A stretch of DNA of 64,000 bases from Istiophorus platypterus (lineage: Eukaryota > Chordata > Actinopteri > Istiophoriformes > Istiophoridae). Every line of letters starts with the position of its first letter. Within the stretch, counting starts at the first letter, position 1. The notes under the pieces were generated by a model. The model was not told the origin of the DNA and did not search any database. It saw nothing but the letters and a program-made list of their open reading frames with translations. This document shows positions 1-12,958 of this stretch, in pieces. Position numbers and translations under genes: made by a program. The stretch lies in NCBI GenBank assembly GCA_016859345.1, contig CM029111.1, positions 14,462,214 to 14,526,213 of the forward strand, given 5' to 3'.

Positions 1-3000
1 CTTTGTACAAGCACACATACACGCACACAAATGCCACGTACGTGCAATATGGATTTCGCCGCCCATTTAAAGGAAGTCATAGTTACATACAAATGTCTGA
101 TATTAACACATATTGACATAAACTCATTAATTCATGAATCCCAGTTTGAGTCTGGTTTACACAAAGAAGAGTTCTGCACCCTCAGACCCATGCGGCTCCA
201 CCTTTACGCGCTCCAATAACAGAAAAGAAAAAAAGAAAAGAGGAGGCCAAGTCAATCACACCATCACACATGTTCAGGTAAATTCAGGTCTGGTGACGGA
301 TGCGACAAGACCAGCCGGGTGATTCTTGCTTGGCGTGGTGATCGTTTCGGCGTTTGAGCCCCTGTGTTGCCCCCGGTAAGCACTGCCACAGAAATGGAGA
401 AAAGAGACAAAAAAAAAAAAAAAAAAAGCTGGGCAAAAGCACTGGAGATTCACTATGCAGAAGTAGCAATAATGCAAATGATGTTGAATAATAGGGCCAG
501 TATTCTTTTGACTCTATGGCCCCTCCACAAAAGAGGAGCTCTCAGGGGAAATGTGGACTAATTAATCAGATAATAATGATGATGTTCCTCTTCCCAGTTG
601 ACAGTGGGGCAGAAAAAAATTTTGGGCCCATTTTCCGAGACACGGGCTAGAAACAGTGGTTTCCTGATCTCTACAGGAAGACTGGACGTCCCGAGGAAGG
701 CCTTTATTCTTTAGATTAATAGCATTGCTGAATCCTCTGCACTGAAAAGCTCCTCTTGTGGCAATAGTGCTTATTTTTATCCTCTCCTGTCATGTTACGG
801 CTTCAGCTATCAAATGTTTTCATTATCGATTACTCAGCCAATGGCTTTCCAGCTTCATTGATTGATCCTTTTGTTGACAATATGTCGGGAAATACTTTTT
901 TTAAAAAAAGACCAATATAACTTCCCACAGCTCAGGGTGGCGTTTTAAAATTTCTTATTTCATCTGAGCACAGACCCAAACCAGCAAATAAACTCAAAAC
1001 CGAGAAGCTGGAACAGATGACCAAAATAAAGTTGCAATGACGGGTCAATTAATTGATCAGAAAAGGATCTGCAACCTTTTTAAAAACCATTTCTTGAGAC
1101 TTTCTTTTAAAAGCTTAATAAATCAAGCTCTAGCTTCTCAAAATGTGCTATTTTCTGGTTTCCTTAGTTTTCTATTTAAATTGAAAATCTTTGGGCTTTG
1201 GACAATTAGTCAAAAACAAAAAAAAAAGACATTTTAAGGAACGCTGATTTTTGAGACACGGGGATGGACATTTTCAGGTTTTTTTTCTTTAACATTAACT
1301 GGGAGATTAATCGGTCAATAGTCATTAGTTGCAGTCCCATTTGCCCATTCATTTTTTTTGTTGATCAACTAATCGTTTCAGCTTCAGGACACTAGTCTGA
1401 AGTGGTTTTGAACTAATCATACAACTTAAGATATGAAGGTTTTACGCAAGCTGATGTTGATTTGAGTCATAATTTGTGACAGCAAAACCCTGCGGGCATG
1501 ATACGAGCACACACAAACATCATGCAAAGTTTTTCCGAGCTGTTACATGTGTATATTTATATACTCTGTGTATATGTCTGTATGTGAGAGCCTGTCCACC
1601 AAAACCTTGTTGTGAGAGATGAACGGAGGTATTTACAGATTTCAGTTGGCATGGCAACTAAAAGCAACAGCTCTCCGTGTTTCAAAATTTTCAGTACACT
1701 GCTTGTGTCAGCCGAAAGGAAACGCAAAAGGGCGTTTAAGCATCTCTTTTCAAACTGGCTGCGCTCTGACTCCCCTCGTCTCAGGAAAAGGCTTGTGCTC
1801 CGTGCAGTGTGCAATTTCTGCGTTGCATCTCTGTGTCTGTTTCTGGTCCTATTCCCCTCCTCCTCTTTTGCGTCCTCTAATCAGGACATAATGAGAGCTA
1901 AACGAGGTTGCATCTCCACACTGAGGGCTGCTGGATCCTCGGAGCACTGGGAGGGCTCTGAGTCGTGCAGAAAGAGGGGGCGAGACAAACATGGGCAGTG
2001 GGGGGGGGCAGAGATGGAGACGGACGGAGAACACAGAAAAGAAAATCGTTCTGTGTGCGGCTTGAAAAGAGGCGTCCAACGCTGAGACTGTGCTACTGTG
2101 CGCTGTCTTTCTGTCCCGCCACGCACACACACTGAAGCCTCCTTGTACGCTTCACTGACACATAGAAGAGACCTTCTCTGTCTGCACATCAGCCACCATC
2201 CATCCCTACCCCCACCCGGGCCTGCCCCCATACAGAAACTTGGCACACCCTGGGAGCAGCTGCAGCGGGGGCTTCCAATGCTCGAGCTCCAGAGACACGC
2301 CCCCGGCCCTGCAGCCGTACGGGGAGGCAGTGACCATTGTGTGTGCGCGTGTGTGCATGCGTGTTTGTACGTCTGCTTGTGTGTGCATGTGTGTGTGCAT
2401 GTGTGTGCGTGTGTGGCTGGCCCAGGACTGCCAGTATATAAAGCCCGTGAATGCAAGCTGAATCAAATACAATACAGTCACCTGCATAAAAATTGGTTGA
2501 TTTGTGGCATCTGACTCATCATTAGAAGCAGCTTGTGTTGGCCGATATTTTGTTTGCTGTTTAAATTTCCCAAGTGGAGCTGAGTCAAGGGGAGCCCCCC
2601 CCCGCCTTTATGATATTAAGCTACAAAGCATGTGTATGCTCTCCTCTCCAGTAAACACTGTGCTACACTTTTTTTCCGCAAGACTTCGCCTCTCTCGGCC
2701 TCTCTGGCTCGGATCAACCCGGCCACAGAGAATTACTTCTCCTCAGCGGTTGCTAGATGAGCCTCGTAGAGAAATCGGGCTGACCCGAACAATGTTGTAT
2801 TGATAAAAAACACTCAGTTGGCAGTTTGTGAGGCCCGCCAAACTCATGCAGTCTAATACGACGTTCCGGCAGTAAATCCTCCCTTCGTGAAGGTAATAAT
2901 ATTCCGGTTTGTGTTGAAAATGTGTTAAAGAGGCGCTGATTCAACGTCGTGGTGATTCTACGGGCTGCAGTTTGCGGAGCTGTTGAGTCGTATTGTGTGT

Positions 3001-3646
3001 TATACAGACAGGTGGTTCTATTATATCCTCCACCCCACTTATATCAAATAACAGAAACACCTCCCTGCATGATGCGATACGGTTCAATGGCACCACAAAC
3101 TACATCCCAGAAAATGGTCATGCAGTTGAATCGGCACCTCTCTGAATCATTTTCAGCGGGAAAAAAACTGAACATTACAACCTTCATAAAGGGAGGATTT
3201 TATTGCAGCACCGTTGTATGTGACTGCATTACTTGTAGTTAAGGGTGTAGCCCAGTTAATAAACTGCCAACTGAGTATATAGTGGACAAAAGGACATCTA
3301 TGAATTTATATCAACAAGAAATGACAAGGACCCATAGAGGAGAGGTAATCAACAACACATTTAGGGCACCATCTGCACCTGCAGAGGCAGGTCACACCTG
3401 CCCTCTTGCCCGGAGGGAAACATAATATTGAGTAGAGATTAGAGGACTTTTGTGAAGACATTTGGACTAAGTTGAAATTGTGCTTTCACACAGGTAAAAC
3501 ACCTGTGGAGGGCTCAGTGCTATTCAACTGAAATCAAAGGATTCACTGTCCAATCGGTGCCAACGTCTCTTCTAGTTTGTCAACAGAAAATGTGTTTTCT
3601 TCTCTTTGTGGGCCAGGGAGACTGTCCCAGCAGGGCAAGTGTGAGC

Positions 3647-3678
<32 letters not shown>
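3647..3678. repeat. (GT)n microsatellite
   Basis: Perfect GT array followed by G-rich sequence. Confidence 0.95.
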
Positions 3679-3682
<4 letters not shown>

Positions 3683-4099
3683 GGGTTGGGGGTGGGGGTG
3701 TTATTCCCCGAGGGCGTTTATTTAAAATGGTGGTTGTCTCCTGGCTGGCACAGCAGGCCCGAGCGCCACGCAGAGACGTGGCCGCGCTTGCACACGCACA
3801 CGCGGAGCGAGGCCGCTTGGGGCAGTGGCTGACGGTTCGTTGCGTGCGTGTTTATCTTCCCTTACAAAAGGACCTTCGTGCGGCTTTGTCCCGTCGTGCA
3901 CCTGCGGGTCGGGACGCGTGCGGCGGGACGCTGAGCGTCAGCGGTCGCCGATCCGGATACGTGCAGAAGTCAAGTGTGAGCGCTAAAACTCTGGGCGTGT
4001 GTCGACGTCGGTCCCGGGCAGACCCTTTTGTTTCCGCCACAGCCCCTCACGTGGTCTCCAATTACGCACCGCCGCCACCTTCTCTCACATGCAGATTCA

Positions 4100-4100
4100 A

Positions 4101-4149
<49 letters not shown>
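4100..4149. repeat. (AAT)n microsatellite
   Basis: About 16 AAT units in nol4l intron 1. Confidence 0.95.
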
Positions 4150-4790
4150 GCAACAACGATAATAATTATATCATTTTAATTTGTCTCTCTATTAAACGCA
4201 GTCTCCAACAGGCTCATGAAGCCTTAACGTCGGAACGTACACAATAGCCTCAAATGCAGCAGAGACAGACTATCCTGGACTACACAGGTGTTGCCAGAGC
4301 AACGAGTGCCTGCGATCCGCATCCTGCCCAGGACAATGAAAAGTGGGGTGCAAACACTGAGACTCGCCGTCACACAACGATATCTTTCTGGGGGAAAAAA
4401 AGCCAGATTTTCTGCTATTTGGTTGTTTTGGGTTTTTTTTTTAAAGACCCACATATCTGCTCTTGTCAAAGGAAAACGAAACAAATGTTACCGACGCGCG
4501 GACACGGTCCGTTTTACTCGGTTCAGATGGGACAGCGAGGGCGCGTGTCCTCTGATGAATCTACAATCACAACCTAGTGAGCTTCTCGGCAGAAAAAAAA
4601 ATAAAAGGTGGATCTGACATCCTGTAAGTTGGCGTTAATAGCCTGTGGTACCGGGTGGGGGTGGTGGTGGGGTGGGGGGGTGCGACGGCACCGGATTTAC
4701 CCCGACATACCCGACCCACAAACATGCCGTTGCATACCCAGGCGCGCGCGTGAGCGAATACACATTTCTCATACAAAACGCAGAAACACA

Positions 4791-4860
4791 AACATACACA
4801 CACACTTGCACACACACACACACACACACACGTGCACGCGTGTGTGTGTGCATGTGTGTC
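4791..4860. repeat. (CA)n/(GT)n compound microsatellite
   Basis: CA array passing into GTGCACGCGTGTGTGTG, giving an imperfect inverted repeat. Confidence 0.9.
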
Positions 4861-5392
4861 TGCGCGCAGCATCACCACAACCGGGCTACGCGACACCCGA
4901 ACGGCCACGGCTCAAAAAAAAAAAAAAAAAAAACAATAAAAAAACAACAACAACAAAACAACAACCCCGTTGTCAATAGTCAATTATCTCGTGCTTTGCG
5001 CCCGGCGGCGGCGCCGCGGACGGGACTTCAACCTCGCTGGCGAGATGGCTATGCATGATAGCCCACCTTTTACAATCGCGATTGCCAGGAGGCACCGGCG
5101 TTGCTATGGCAGCAAGGGGATGAGAGTAGGGCTGCTCTGGTTGGGATGTGGACAAAGTGGAGCTTTATCAGGGGAAGGCGAGGGGCGAGCCGGGGCGAGC
5201 CGGGGCGAGCCGGGACGATAAAACACCATAAGTTGTCCTTTTATTCATGTGACGGCCGCGTGTGTGCGCAGCCTGGAATAATGACAACTTATAGGCGGCA
5301 ACGGGACATCTCGTGCGCGTGTACACGCACGTTCATACAAACACACACACACGCGCGCGCACATGCAGATACACATACACACGCGCGCGCTA

Positions 5393-5456
5393 CCCCCCCC
5401 CCCAACACACACACACACACACATACACACACACACACACACGCATACACACACAC
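5393..5456 (-). repeat. C-tract and (CA)n abutting the nol4l exon 1 donor
   Basis: Ten C residues followed by interrupted CA units. On the transcribed strand the TG repeat begins at intron position 6. Confidence 0.93.
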
Positions 5457-5461
5457 TTTAC

Positions 5462-5803
5462 CGTTGACTTGACCGGGACATATAGGACGGGTTTCCCCGG
5501 AGCTCCTTTCTTGTTGTGCTCCCCGAGAACGTTGGTCCCGACCTGAAATCCTTTCGACTTCACCCAGAATTTGAATTTGGCGTTGATGTGGCTGTTGTCG
5601 ACGTACACGCCGTCCGACTCGTCGCTCTGCAACAGTGTCTGCATGATTTTGTTGTATTTTCGCCGGGTGACCGTCTTTGTTTTGCCGGAGTCTCCGTAAG
5701 TCCGGAGACACCAGTCCTGAAATTCACTGAACATCTCCGCCTCCAACACGACCGGACTCCGGCTCCTTTTGGGCGCATCCACGCACGCCTTTTTCGTTGC
5801 CAT
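5462..5803 (-). CDS. nol4l: Nucleolar protein 4-like, first coding exon (partial gene)
   Basis: This is the first coding exon of a NOL4-family gene; the rest lies off the left edge. NOL4/NOL4L are nuclear proteins of poorly known molecular role. The exon encodes 114 residues. The family signature lies at about residues 28-50 (FQDWCLRTYGDSGKTKTVTR at 28-47), and the second conserved block KFKFWVKSKGF is at 76-86. The start is the ATG at 5803-5801; the frame is open further upstream but only through non-ATG codons. The exon ends in phase 0 at a GTAAAG donor, which runs directly into a long TG repeat on the transcribed strand. I favour NOL4L over NOL4 because of the insert between the two blocks and because dnmt3b lies nearby, as I recall for human chromosome 20q11. 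The family call is firm; the paralogue call is less so. Confidence 0.88.
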
Positions 5804-6650
5804 CGCTCCCCCTCTCTCCCCCTCTCGATCTCTTCGCTCCCTCTCCCTCCGTCTGAACCTGTTCAAACAGCCCAGGCTAATAAAGAACAGACTTGAACGG
5901 GTTGGTTTTTTTTTTTTTTCCTCCTCCGGTCCCCGCTGTCCCGCGTCCAGGAGGCTTGGTTCAGGTCGTTTTTTGGTCGGGGGGAGGGGGGGACGCTATA
6001 CCTCCCCGTGGTTTCCTCAGTAAAAGTGACCCGGACGAGCTGCACACCTGTTTGCAGAGGGAGCAGTGCTGTCCCGAACCGCAGCGGTGAAAAATGTCAC
6101 TTCCTCACATCATCCGCTTGAGGAGCAGAGAGGGGGGCTGTCCTATGCTGAGCGGGTATCTCCCACCTGTGCGTAAAACCCTCTTCACTGAAGGGGTAGG
6201 CTATGAAAAAAAAAAAAAAAACGAGAGAAAAACCACAGTCCTCGCTAAACAACAAAGAACAAAGACAAAAGCGTGGAAACAAACGTCGCTCTCAGTTCCT
6301 ATCGACCTACTTTCTAACAGCCAACACTATTTTCGGATGCGGGTTGTTCAACCCTTAAAAAAAGGCGCAAAGATGCTCACAATGTGCTCCTGTATGTCCA
6401 CATATCCGATCAACATGCGCCACCTGGGATTTCTTCCTGCTCCTCACACCTGTTTGAATGGGGGTTCTGCGCCTGCACTGTGTGCTCCTTCTATCCCGTA
6501 ATAACACACGCGCACAAACGCGCGCGCGCAAACACACACACACACACACATCGCATATCTGCATTTCACTTGGTAACTGGCTTGATTTGCAGCAGAGCCT
6601 CGGGTTTTACAAGTGGAGATGTCGAATGAGAGAGAGGGTGGAGGCAGAGT
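5804..6650 (-). promoter_or_regulatory. nol4l: Presumed nol4l 5' UTR and promoter flank
   Basis: The sequence upstream of the nol4l start codon is GC-rich, has CT/GA-rich tracts next to the ATG (5,810-5,850) and continues the CpG-rich zone that covers exon 1. No TATA box stands out. The transcription start cannot be fixed from sequence. A (CA)n tract lies at about 6,532-6,550. Confidence 0.45.
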
Positions 6651-7249
6651 TTATTTGATGCTGTGTTGAGAATATGCTTGAAAACACCGACGAGGCCATT
6701 TATTTGCAATTAGGACAATTAGGAATAATTTAATAATATATTTAATAATATCTTCAGACTTCCCATTATGATATACAGCTTTGATTTTTATGCCTTTGTC
6801 ACCCCCCCCCCTTAAAAAAAGGTGGTTTAATTGTGGACAAAAGATAGTTTGACCCACAGTCTATGTGTGTTTAGTTTGAGAAAGGATGCTAAATAATAAA
6901 GGTTATTGTTGTTAAATTCTCCATCTTGCAAAATAGTGTCCAAGTTAAAAAAAAAAGCAAACAAACAAATATATAAACTGAGTTTTTAGCAAAGAAGAAT
7001 GTGACTTTTTCTGTTGAATAACTTTAAATTTTGGGGACAAGGGAAGGGAAATCTATTTAGCCATAAAACTGCACTTGAACATTCCAGATAGGTGTACTTA
7101 TTTTAAAGTGTACAGATGTTCGACGAAGAACAAACAAACTGCTCGCACTGAGGATCCGTGTTGGCCTCTACTGCGTAGTTTTGTGCTTGTGTGGTGCCGT
7201 GCAGTCACTGTGGATATATGTGAGGTGTGTGCATGTGTGTGGTTGTGTG

Positions 7250-7315
<66 letters not shown>

Positions 7316-10300
7316 CTCCTCCTGGCCTGTGCATTATAGGCCCATGCTGGCGGTGGCTGCTGTTGCCATGACAGCAGCGCAGCAGTGTCTCCGGCCGTGC
7401 AGAGGGTGAGTGGGATGCCCCGTCCCTCGTCTCTCCATCCTGACTCAGACAACGGTATGCTGGACACAAAAGCCCCCCACATCCCCCACCCCACCCAACC
7501 CCTCCCTGCCTCCCTTGCTCCCATCCTCCCAACCGAAGGACAAACAGCCCAACACTCTGTCAACAGATCGTCAGATAAAGAAAAACTGAGTGCACATGTG
7601 TTTGTATTTGTATTTTTGTGTGTGTGTGCGCGCACATGCATGTTTGTATGTGTGTGCGGTGAATGACTGAGGCCCTTGCGAGCTATTTCATTTCATTTCA
7701 TTTCATCATTTGGTCTCGTGTCGTGTGTCAGGACTGGCCTGCATGCAGGATGAGCTCCAGGGCTCCCCATCGATCCCCTAGGGGAGGGAACATCTCAACA
7801 CTTAACTCTCATTTTGAAAGGTTGGTTTTTAGACACAAGTCTCCAATTTGTTGTTATTACAAGCTGCTCCCAGATGCAGGCAAGCTGCAAATGATATGAC
7901 TCTTGGCCAAAGTGTATAACAGATATCGAAGCTGTGAAATCTGACCTTTATGACTTATATGCAGATTATGAATACTTGGCACAGACCTTTCATTAAAAAA
8001 AAAGTAAAAAAAAAAATTGAGATAATCTATGTTTAGTGTAACTGATTGGCGAGGAGTTAGGAGCCTCTCTAAAAAATTAGCTGTATTAAATGCATTAAAA
8101 TATGTGACTTAAAAGTCCTGTAGCTGATTTAAGTTTTACTCCATTGTGATTTAACATTCAGCAACTGTCTTATTTATGCAAAATTTTTAAAAAAACAACA
8201 AAAAAAAAAGCCCAACCCTCTAAGATGTTGGAGAATCTTAATTTTCAAAGGTTTTTGTTTGGGGTTTTTTTGTCTTAGCCACAAATTTCTGTGTAATATT
8301 TTTGTTTCAGTTTTCTATTATATAAGACAAGGAATAGCATCAACTTCTGAAATTGAGAAGCTGGTTCCATAGCGAATTTTCCCTCTATGCTTAAAAAAAA
8401 TTACTAAGGCAATGAACTGAATTATCAAAACAGTTTCACTAGAGGCTGAAAAGGTGAAAGTATCCAGCATTTTACAAGAAAAAAGCAAATATTAGAGAAA
8501 AGAAAAAAAGTAAACAATTTTCTGTATAAGATTTTTTTTTCCATTTATCCCTTTAGTCATCTTGTGACCCCCTCAGATTTATCACCGGACTTCTCCAAGG
8601 GGTCCCAACCCCCGGTCGAACACCACTTAGCAACAACATTATAATTTAACATTACTGAATTATATATATATATTAAACACACAGGGGTGTGTATTTATGC
8701 CTAATAACATGTCTAATTTTGATACTTTAAGTACATTTTTCTGATGACAAGTCTGTACTTTACTTGGATTTGAGTGGTAGCCTACTCAGCCTACCCCTTA
8801 CTCAAGTGAAGGATCTAACCACTTCTTCCACCACTGTACAAAATACACATGCACAAGCACACACAGACACACGGGTTTAACCGGCCACAGGACTCAGATA
8901 TCTCCCTGGTACCACACTAGTCCCTCACTTCCTCTGAGCAGAGATCATCTCTCAGCGCCACCATCCATGCGGTTCAGCTGTCGGACCTGTGGGCAGGGTC
9001 ACACCTCCACAGTCCTAATGAGGTAAAACTGCTGTAATTACGCTCACAGTCCCCCACTGAGTGCTTTCCTTTCACCATGAGGTGGACAACTCCTGTCCTT
9101 GGGGGGGGGAGGTGGCCGCACAGCGAGGGCTGTCTCACACTGAAACACCCCATGCTCAAAAATAAAACCCCTCACTTCAACACACGGGCCTGATGACAGC
9201 ATTTCCACACCCATCTGCTTACTCTCTGACCTGCAACCCACTGCCCTCTGGATTAACTGGAGAGTAGAGCAACCTCCCTGTCTAAATACAGTCTCATTTC
9301 CATCCAATAGATTAAATCTGTCCCTGTACAAATGCCCTGGACGTAGTGTGCATCATATCCAGTGGGTGTGTATATTCAGATCATTTAATTAAAGGGGCGC
9401 TTCACTGATTTTACACATGAAGATCAGTTCAGAAGTCGTGGTTTGTACCACTTAGCCAGAGAGAAGAGTCTTTTCTGGCTCTGGAGGGAAAGGGATGGAT
9501 AAATTGAGTGGTCAAGTGGGAGGAGTTATTTCGGGCGCCCCTGGTCAAGGTAGTAAAAGTCCCATTACTATTTTCCATAGACAACGTTATGTGACTCAGA
9601 GTTGGAACATTTCTATGTCTTGGATCAACATGAAACTCTCCAGGTTAAATCATCAGTTTAAAAGATGAACATCTGTGTTAGGAAATATCTATTTTTTGAT
9701 GAAATGTCAAAAAATAAAAACTAGAGTAAATAAAGATTTCAGGGGGAGAAGTTCACTGCGCCTCCCAATGGGCAGTTTTGGCAAGAAACATCCAATCAGT
9801 GGGCTTATGCCTCACTGAATGTGAAGATCTGTTCACGCCAGCCTCTGATGCGTGACTCCGAGATAGAGATATCGGGAACTTCTGATAGCAACTATATCTC
9901 CCACGTGGTGAAACGACCTACATCCGTGTCAACAAACTGTTGGTAAAGTGGCTACAAATGCACCATTGCTGGCAGTTACATCAAAATAAAATCCAACTGT
10001 AACAATGATACAATCCATTATGTGTACTTTTTAGGAACCATACACTGTTTGTAGTTGGATTCACTTGGTATCAAATAGCTACCAACACATCACGCAACAA
10101 AAGAAGCTAATTTATCCTGTTCAACTGCAAGGTTAGTACAGGGCTAACTTCCTTGTAATATTGTGTGAACATTCCCAGGTCAGAAAAACTTGTGTTTTTC
10201 CCATTCTTCCAAACATCTGATGACATTGCATGAACACCGCTTAAAAATTCTCAGTTTCACCACAGGTGGAAAAAACAGATTATACCGTTTGAGGAGAGCG

Positions 10301-10670
10301 AAAATACAATTTGCATTTCACATCACGTTGAAATAACTAAAGCTGGTGTTCATAACATCAACCTATATGGTTGTAATAATAATCTTGAGAGTATATGTTA
10401 AGTAAGATGATATTATTTAAATAAAAGATTTAACTCAAAAACTCACTTTCAGTTCTAACTAGGAGGCCAATTTATTAACAGAAACCCTGCCCGGCGAACG
10501 GGGGGCCGTCGAGTCTGAAAGATGTGGGCATAAACCAGTCAGGGAGAGTCTTGTGAAATATGCTATTGAGCCTCAGAAACATAGGACCCAGTGTTTTTGG
10601 AGTTTGATCCATACTAAAGATTAAATGTCTGGGTTCGTTGCCCCCTGCTGTTCTGAGTAAAAGTGGTCAT
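6650..10670. other. Intergenic, no gene seen
   Basis: No coding exon supported by splice sites or family similarity was found. The stretch contains a long (TG)n array at 7,250-7,313, a short TTTCA repeat at 7,687-7,706, and a minus-orientation fragment of a dispersed repeat at about 8,700-8,840 ending in the CCACCACTG motif. Apart from short AT-rich and A-rich tracts nothing else stands out. ORFs here are short and their translations look random. Confidence 0.6.
7250..7313. repeat. (TG)n microsatellite
   Basis: About 31 perfect TG units in the intergenic region upstream of nol4l. Confidence 0.95.
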
Positions 10671-11310
10671 TCAACGGTGCAAAAATACTGTTACAAATAA
10701 AAGTCCTGCATTCAGAATCTCACTGCAGTAAAACAAAACAAAACAAACAAAAAACCTCAGAACTACACTGAAGTATTTTCAGCACAAAATGCTCAAAGTA
10801 TTGAAAGTAAAAGTACTTGTTATTCAGAATAACCTGTTCGAGAGTGCTACGTTATTAAACTGTATATATTATATCACTGCATTATTATGCAGATCCTGTT
10901 ATTCAACATGTTACCAGGAGGACAGCTTTCACAGACTTCAGGTCTGGACATTTTTAACCATTCTTAACCATCCTTTCTTTAATGGCAAATCAATAATTTT
11001 TACCAATACCTGAACATACAAATATTTTTACTGCTATTTATATATAATATCTATTACTCTTTATGGACTGTTAGCAAGAAAATAGTGCACCAGATCTTAT
11101 AAATTCATCATGTGTTTCATATCTAACATCTTATAACTACAGCTATAGCTACAGTGCAAATATATGTAAACGAGGCAGAGTAAAAAGTGCAATGTATGCG
11201 GAGTGGAAGCATAAAGTAGCACAAAATGAAAGTACTCGAGTAAAGTGCAAGTACATCAGAAGTGTATATCAGTAGAAAACTTGAGCAAAGGAACTTAGTT
11301 CATTTCCACC
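10670..11310 (+). repeat. Dispersed repeat family A copy (AGTAAAAGTACT-rich)
   Basis: This stretch is rich in variants of AAGTAAAAGTACTT and contains segments shared with 15,100-16,190, 45,290-45,365, 47,160-47,500, 58,355-59,135 and 61,612-61,975. Shared markers include AAAAGTCCTGCATT, TGAAAGTAAAAGTACTTG, GTAAAGTGCAAGTACATCAG and a GTGGTGGA/TCCACCACTG end seen best in the minus-orientation copies. It looks like a non-autonomous DNA element common in percomorph fish genomes. I cannot give it a database name. Confidence 0.65.
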
Positions 11311-12925
11311 AGCGCTGGTACCACTGAGCGCTCACACAGCCACACTCAAAAGTTTCATCCTCAGGGGTATTTACACTGCCAACAGAGAGGATGCTTGCAG
11401 GTCTTGTTGTGAGCATCGCTCTCATGTAGTTGTAGTGTAAACAGACAAGTTCTGCCTGGGCAGGGTGCGACAACCCAGGCAGAGGTTAGGGGACTGAGGG
11501 AGGGAGGCCTCGCCATGAACAGAGGACAGATTAACTACAGGGTGAATCAGCTCCAGTCGGGGCCAAGGGATTCACTCTGCTCCGCCGCCTCGATATCAGA
11601 TTGTGATAAAGTCTGAGTGACAATTTGATAACTACTGCCTCCAGATGGTTGAGCCGGGAACTGCAACTCCTCTGTTTTACCCGTCCTGAACCGGACCTGT
11701 CCTACTTACGGACACCATCGACAATATACCATTATGTTTTAAAGTTAGTTACAGGATTTCTAATATTCGGATTTTAGATTGAAATATCCTGGCATATGTG
11801 ATCATAACAATTGTAGATTACAGGGTAATTTCTCTCAAATCATATAAAAAAAATTTTTTTCGCACTCACCTGTTGTGGTATAAAGGCATGGAAAACAGCT
11901 TTGGTGACATTTGGGATTCTCGCTGCAACCTAAATACAATGAAAATGAATAGTATTAATATTATTTAATTCGTTTTGTTTTTGTCATTCTTGGTGCCTTT
12001 AGCATTGAAAAATGACACACTGCTTTTCAAATATCATTGTAATTATTCAAACAATAAGTCAAAGGTTGTTTGTATAGCACCTCACATACAGTTAAGTGTA
12101 ATTAAAAGTGTTTTACAGATGACTGAGAAGCCGATAGTAAGACAGTACAAGTGTATATAGTAGAACAATTTTTTTTTTGGGGGGGGGGGGGTCAAAATGA
12201 TTTTAGGGGTGACCATATAAGGCATTCTCATAGCTGTTTCTAAGATCTATTCATATATGACTCACATACTTGTTTTCTTTAATACGATGATTAAGTGCCT
12301 TGTGTTCTGGTTCTCTCTCTAAATTTGGATTTATTTAAATGTTGTGTAACAATAGTGTATTGCAATCTGATTGTAAAAAAAAATTATTTTCATTTTAAAT
12401 TAGGCTGCAACCAAACCTGTGATTTAAACAGAACCCGTGACTGTACAATGGTGTTGGTGACAAATACATTTAAGTTAACAGGCAAAAAAAACAAAAAACA
12501 AGCAATAATAAGACAAAACAGTTCCCTAGTCGGAAAAGCTGCAGTATATTTTGTTTTGGTGGCTATGCCTCGGAACTTATCATTGATTTTCTAAAAATTC
12601 CATTAGAGTGAGGATTGATTTTTTTTAGTAAAGAAGAAGAGTTCTATTAAGGGTTCTTACAGAGATGAAAGAAAGTCTAAGACTTCTGAAAAGATTCAAT
12701 AGAAGAAAAACATATTTCCAATAGGAAACTGTGGAAATCCCAAAAGAAGTAAACACTTTTCTCATAAAGAGAACAGACAGCCTTTTTTTTTTGATTTCTA
12801 GAAATTCAAAGGAACACTAGGGTTCTATTAGAAAAAATGAAAATCCTACAGGCTGTCTTTTACTGGGGAACAGTATTGTCTTGTTGTTATTCTTATTTGT
12901 GATTTGGTTAAATGCATTAATTTAA

Positions 12926-12958
<33 letters not shown>

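Larger units (their letters stand above)
1..5455 (-). other. nol4l intron 1 (partial), microsatellite- and G-rich
   Basis: If the exon at 5803-5462 is joined to exons beyond the left edge, this stretch is intron 1 of nol4l. I see no further coding exon in it. It holds several CA/TG and AAT microsatellites, a poly-A tract near 4914-4933, GC-rich sequence from about 3,750 to 5,250 continuous with the promoter CpG island, and three G-rich runs on the plus strand. Sequence around 1,270-1,400 resembles a dispersed repeat seen repeatedly in this window (motif near TCATTAGTTGCAG and its complement). Confidence 0.55.

Noticed and set aside
5804..5866. Arg-rich N-terminal extension of nol4l
   Set aside because: The upstream start is a TTG, and the extension is a translation of a CT/GA-rich 5' UTR tract.
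7098..7641. ORFs with long His-Thr runs on the minus strand
   Set aside because: They read through the (TG)n microsatellite; there is no start context, no domain and no splice evidence.
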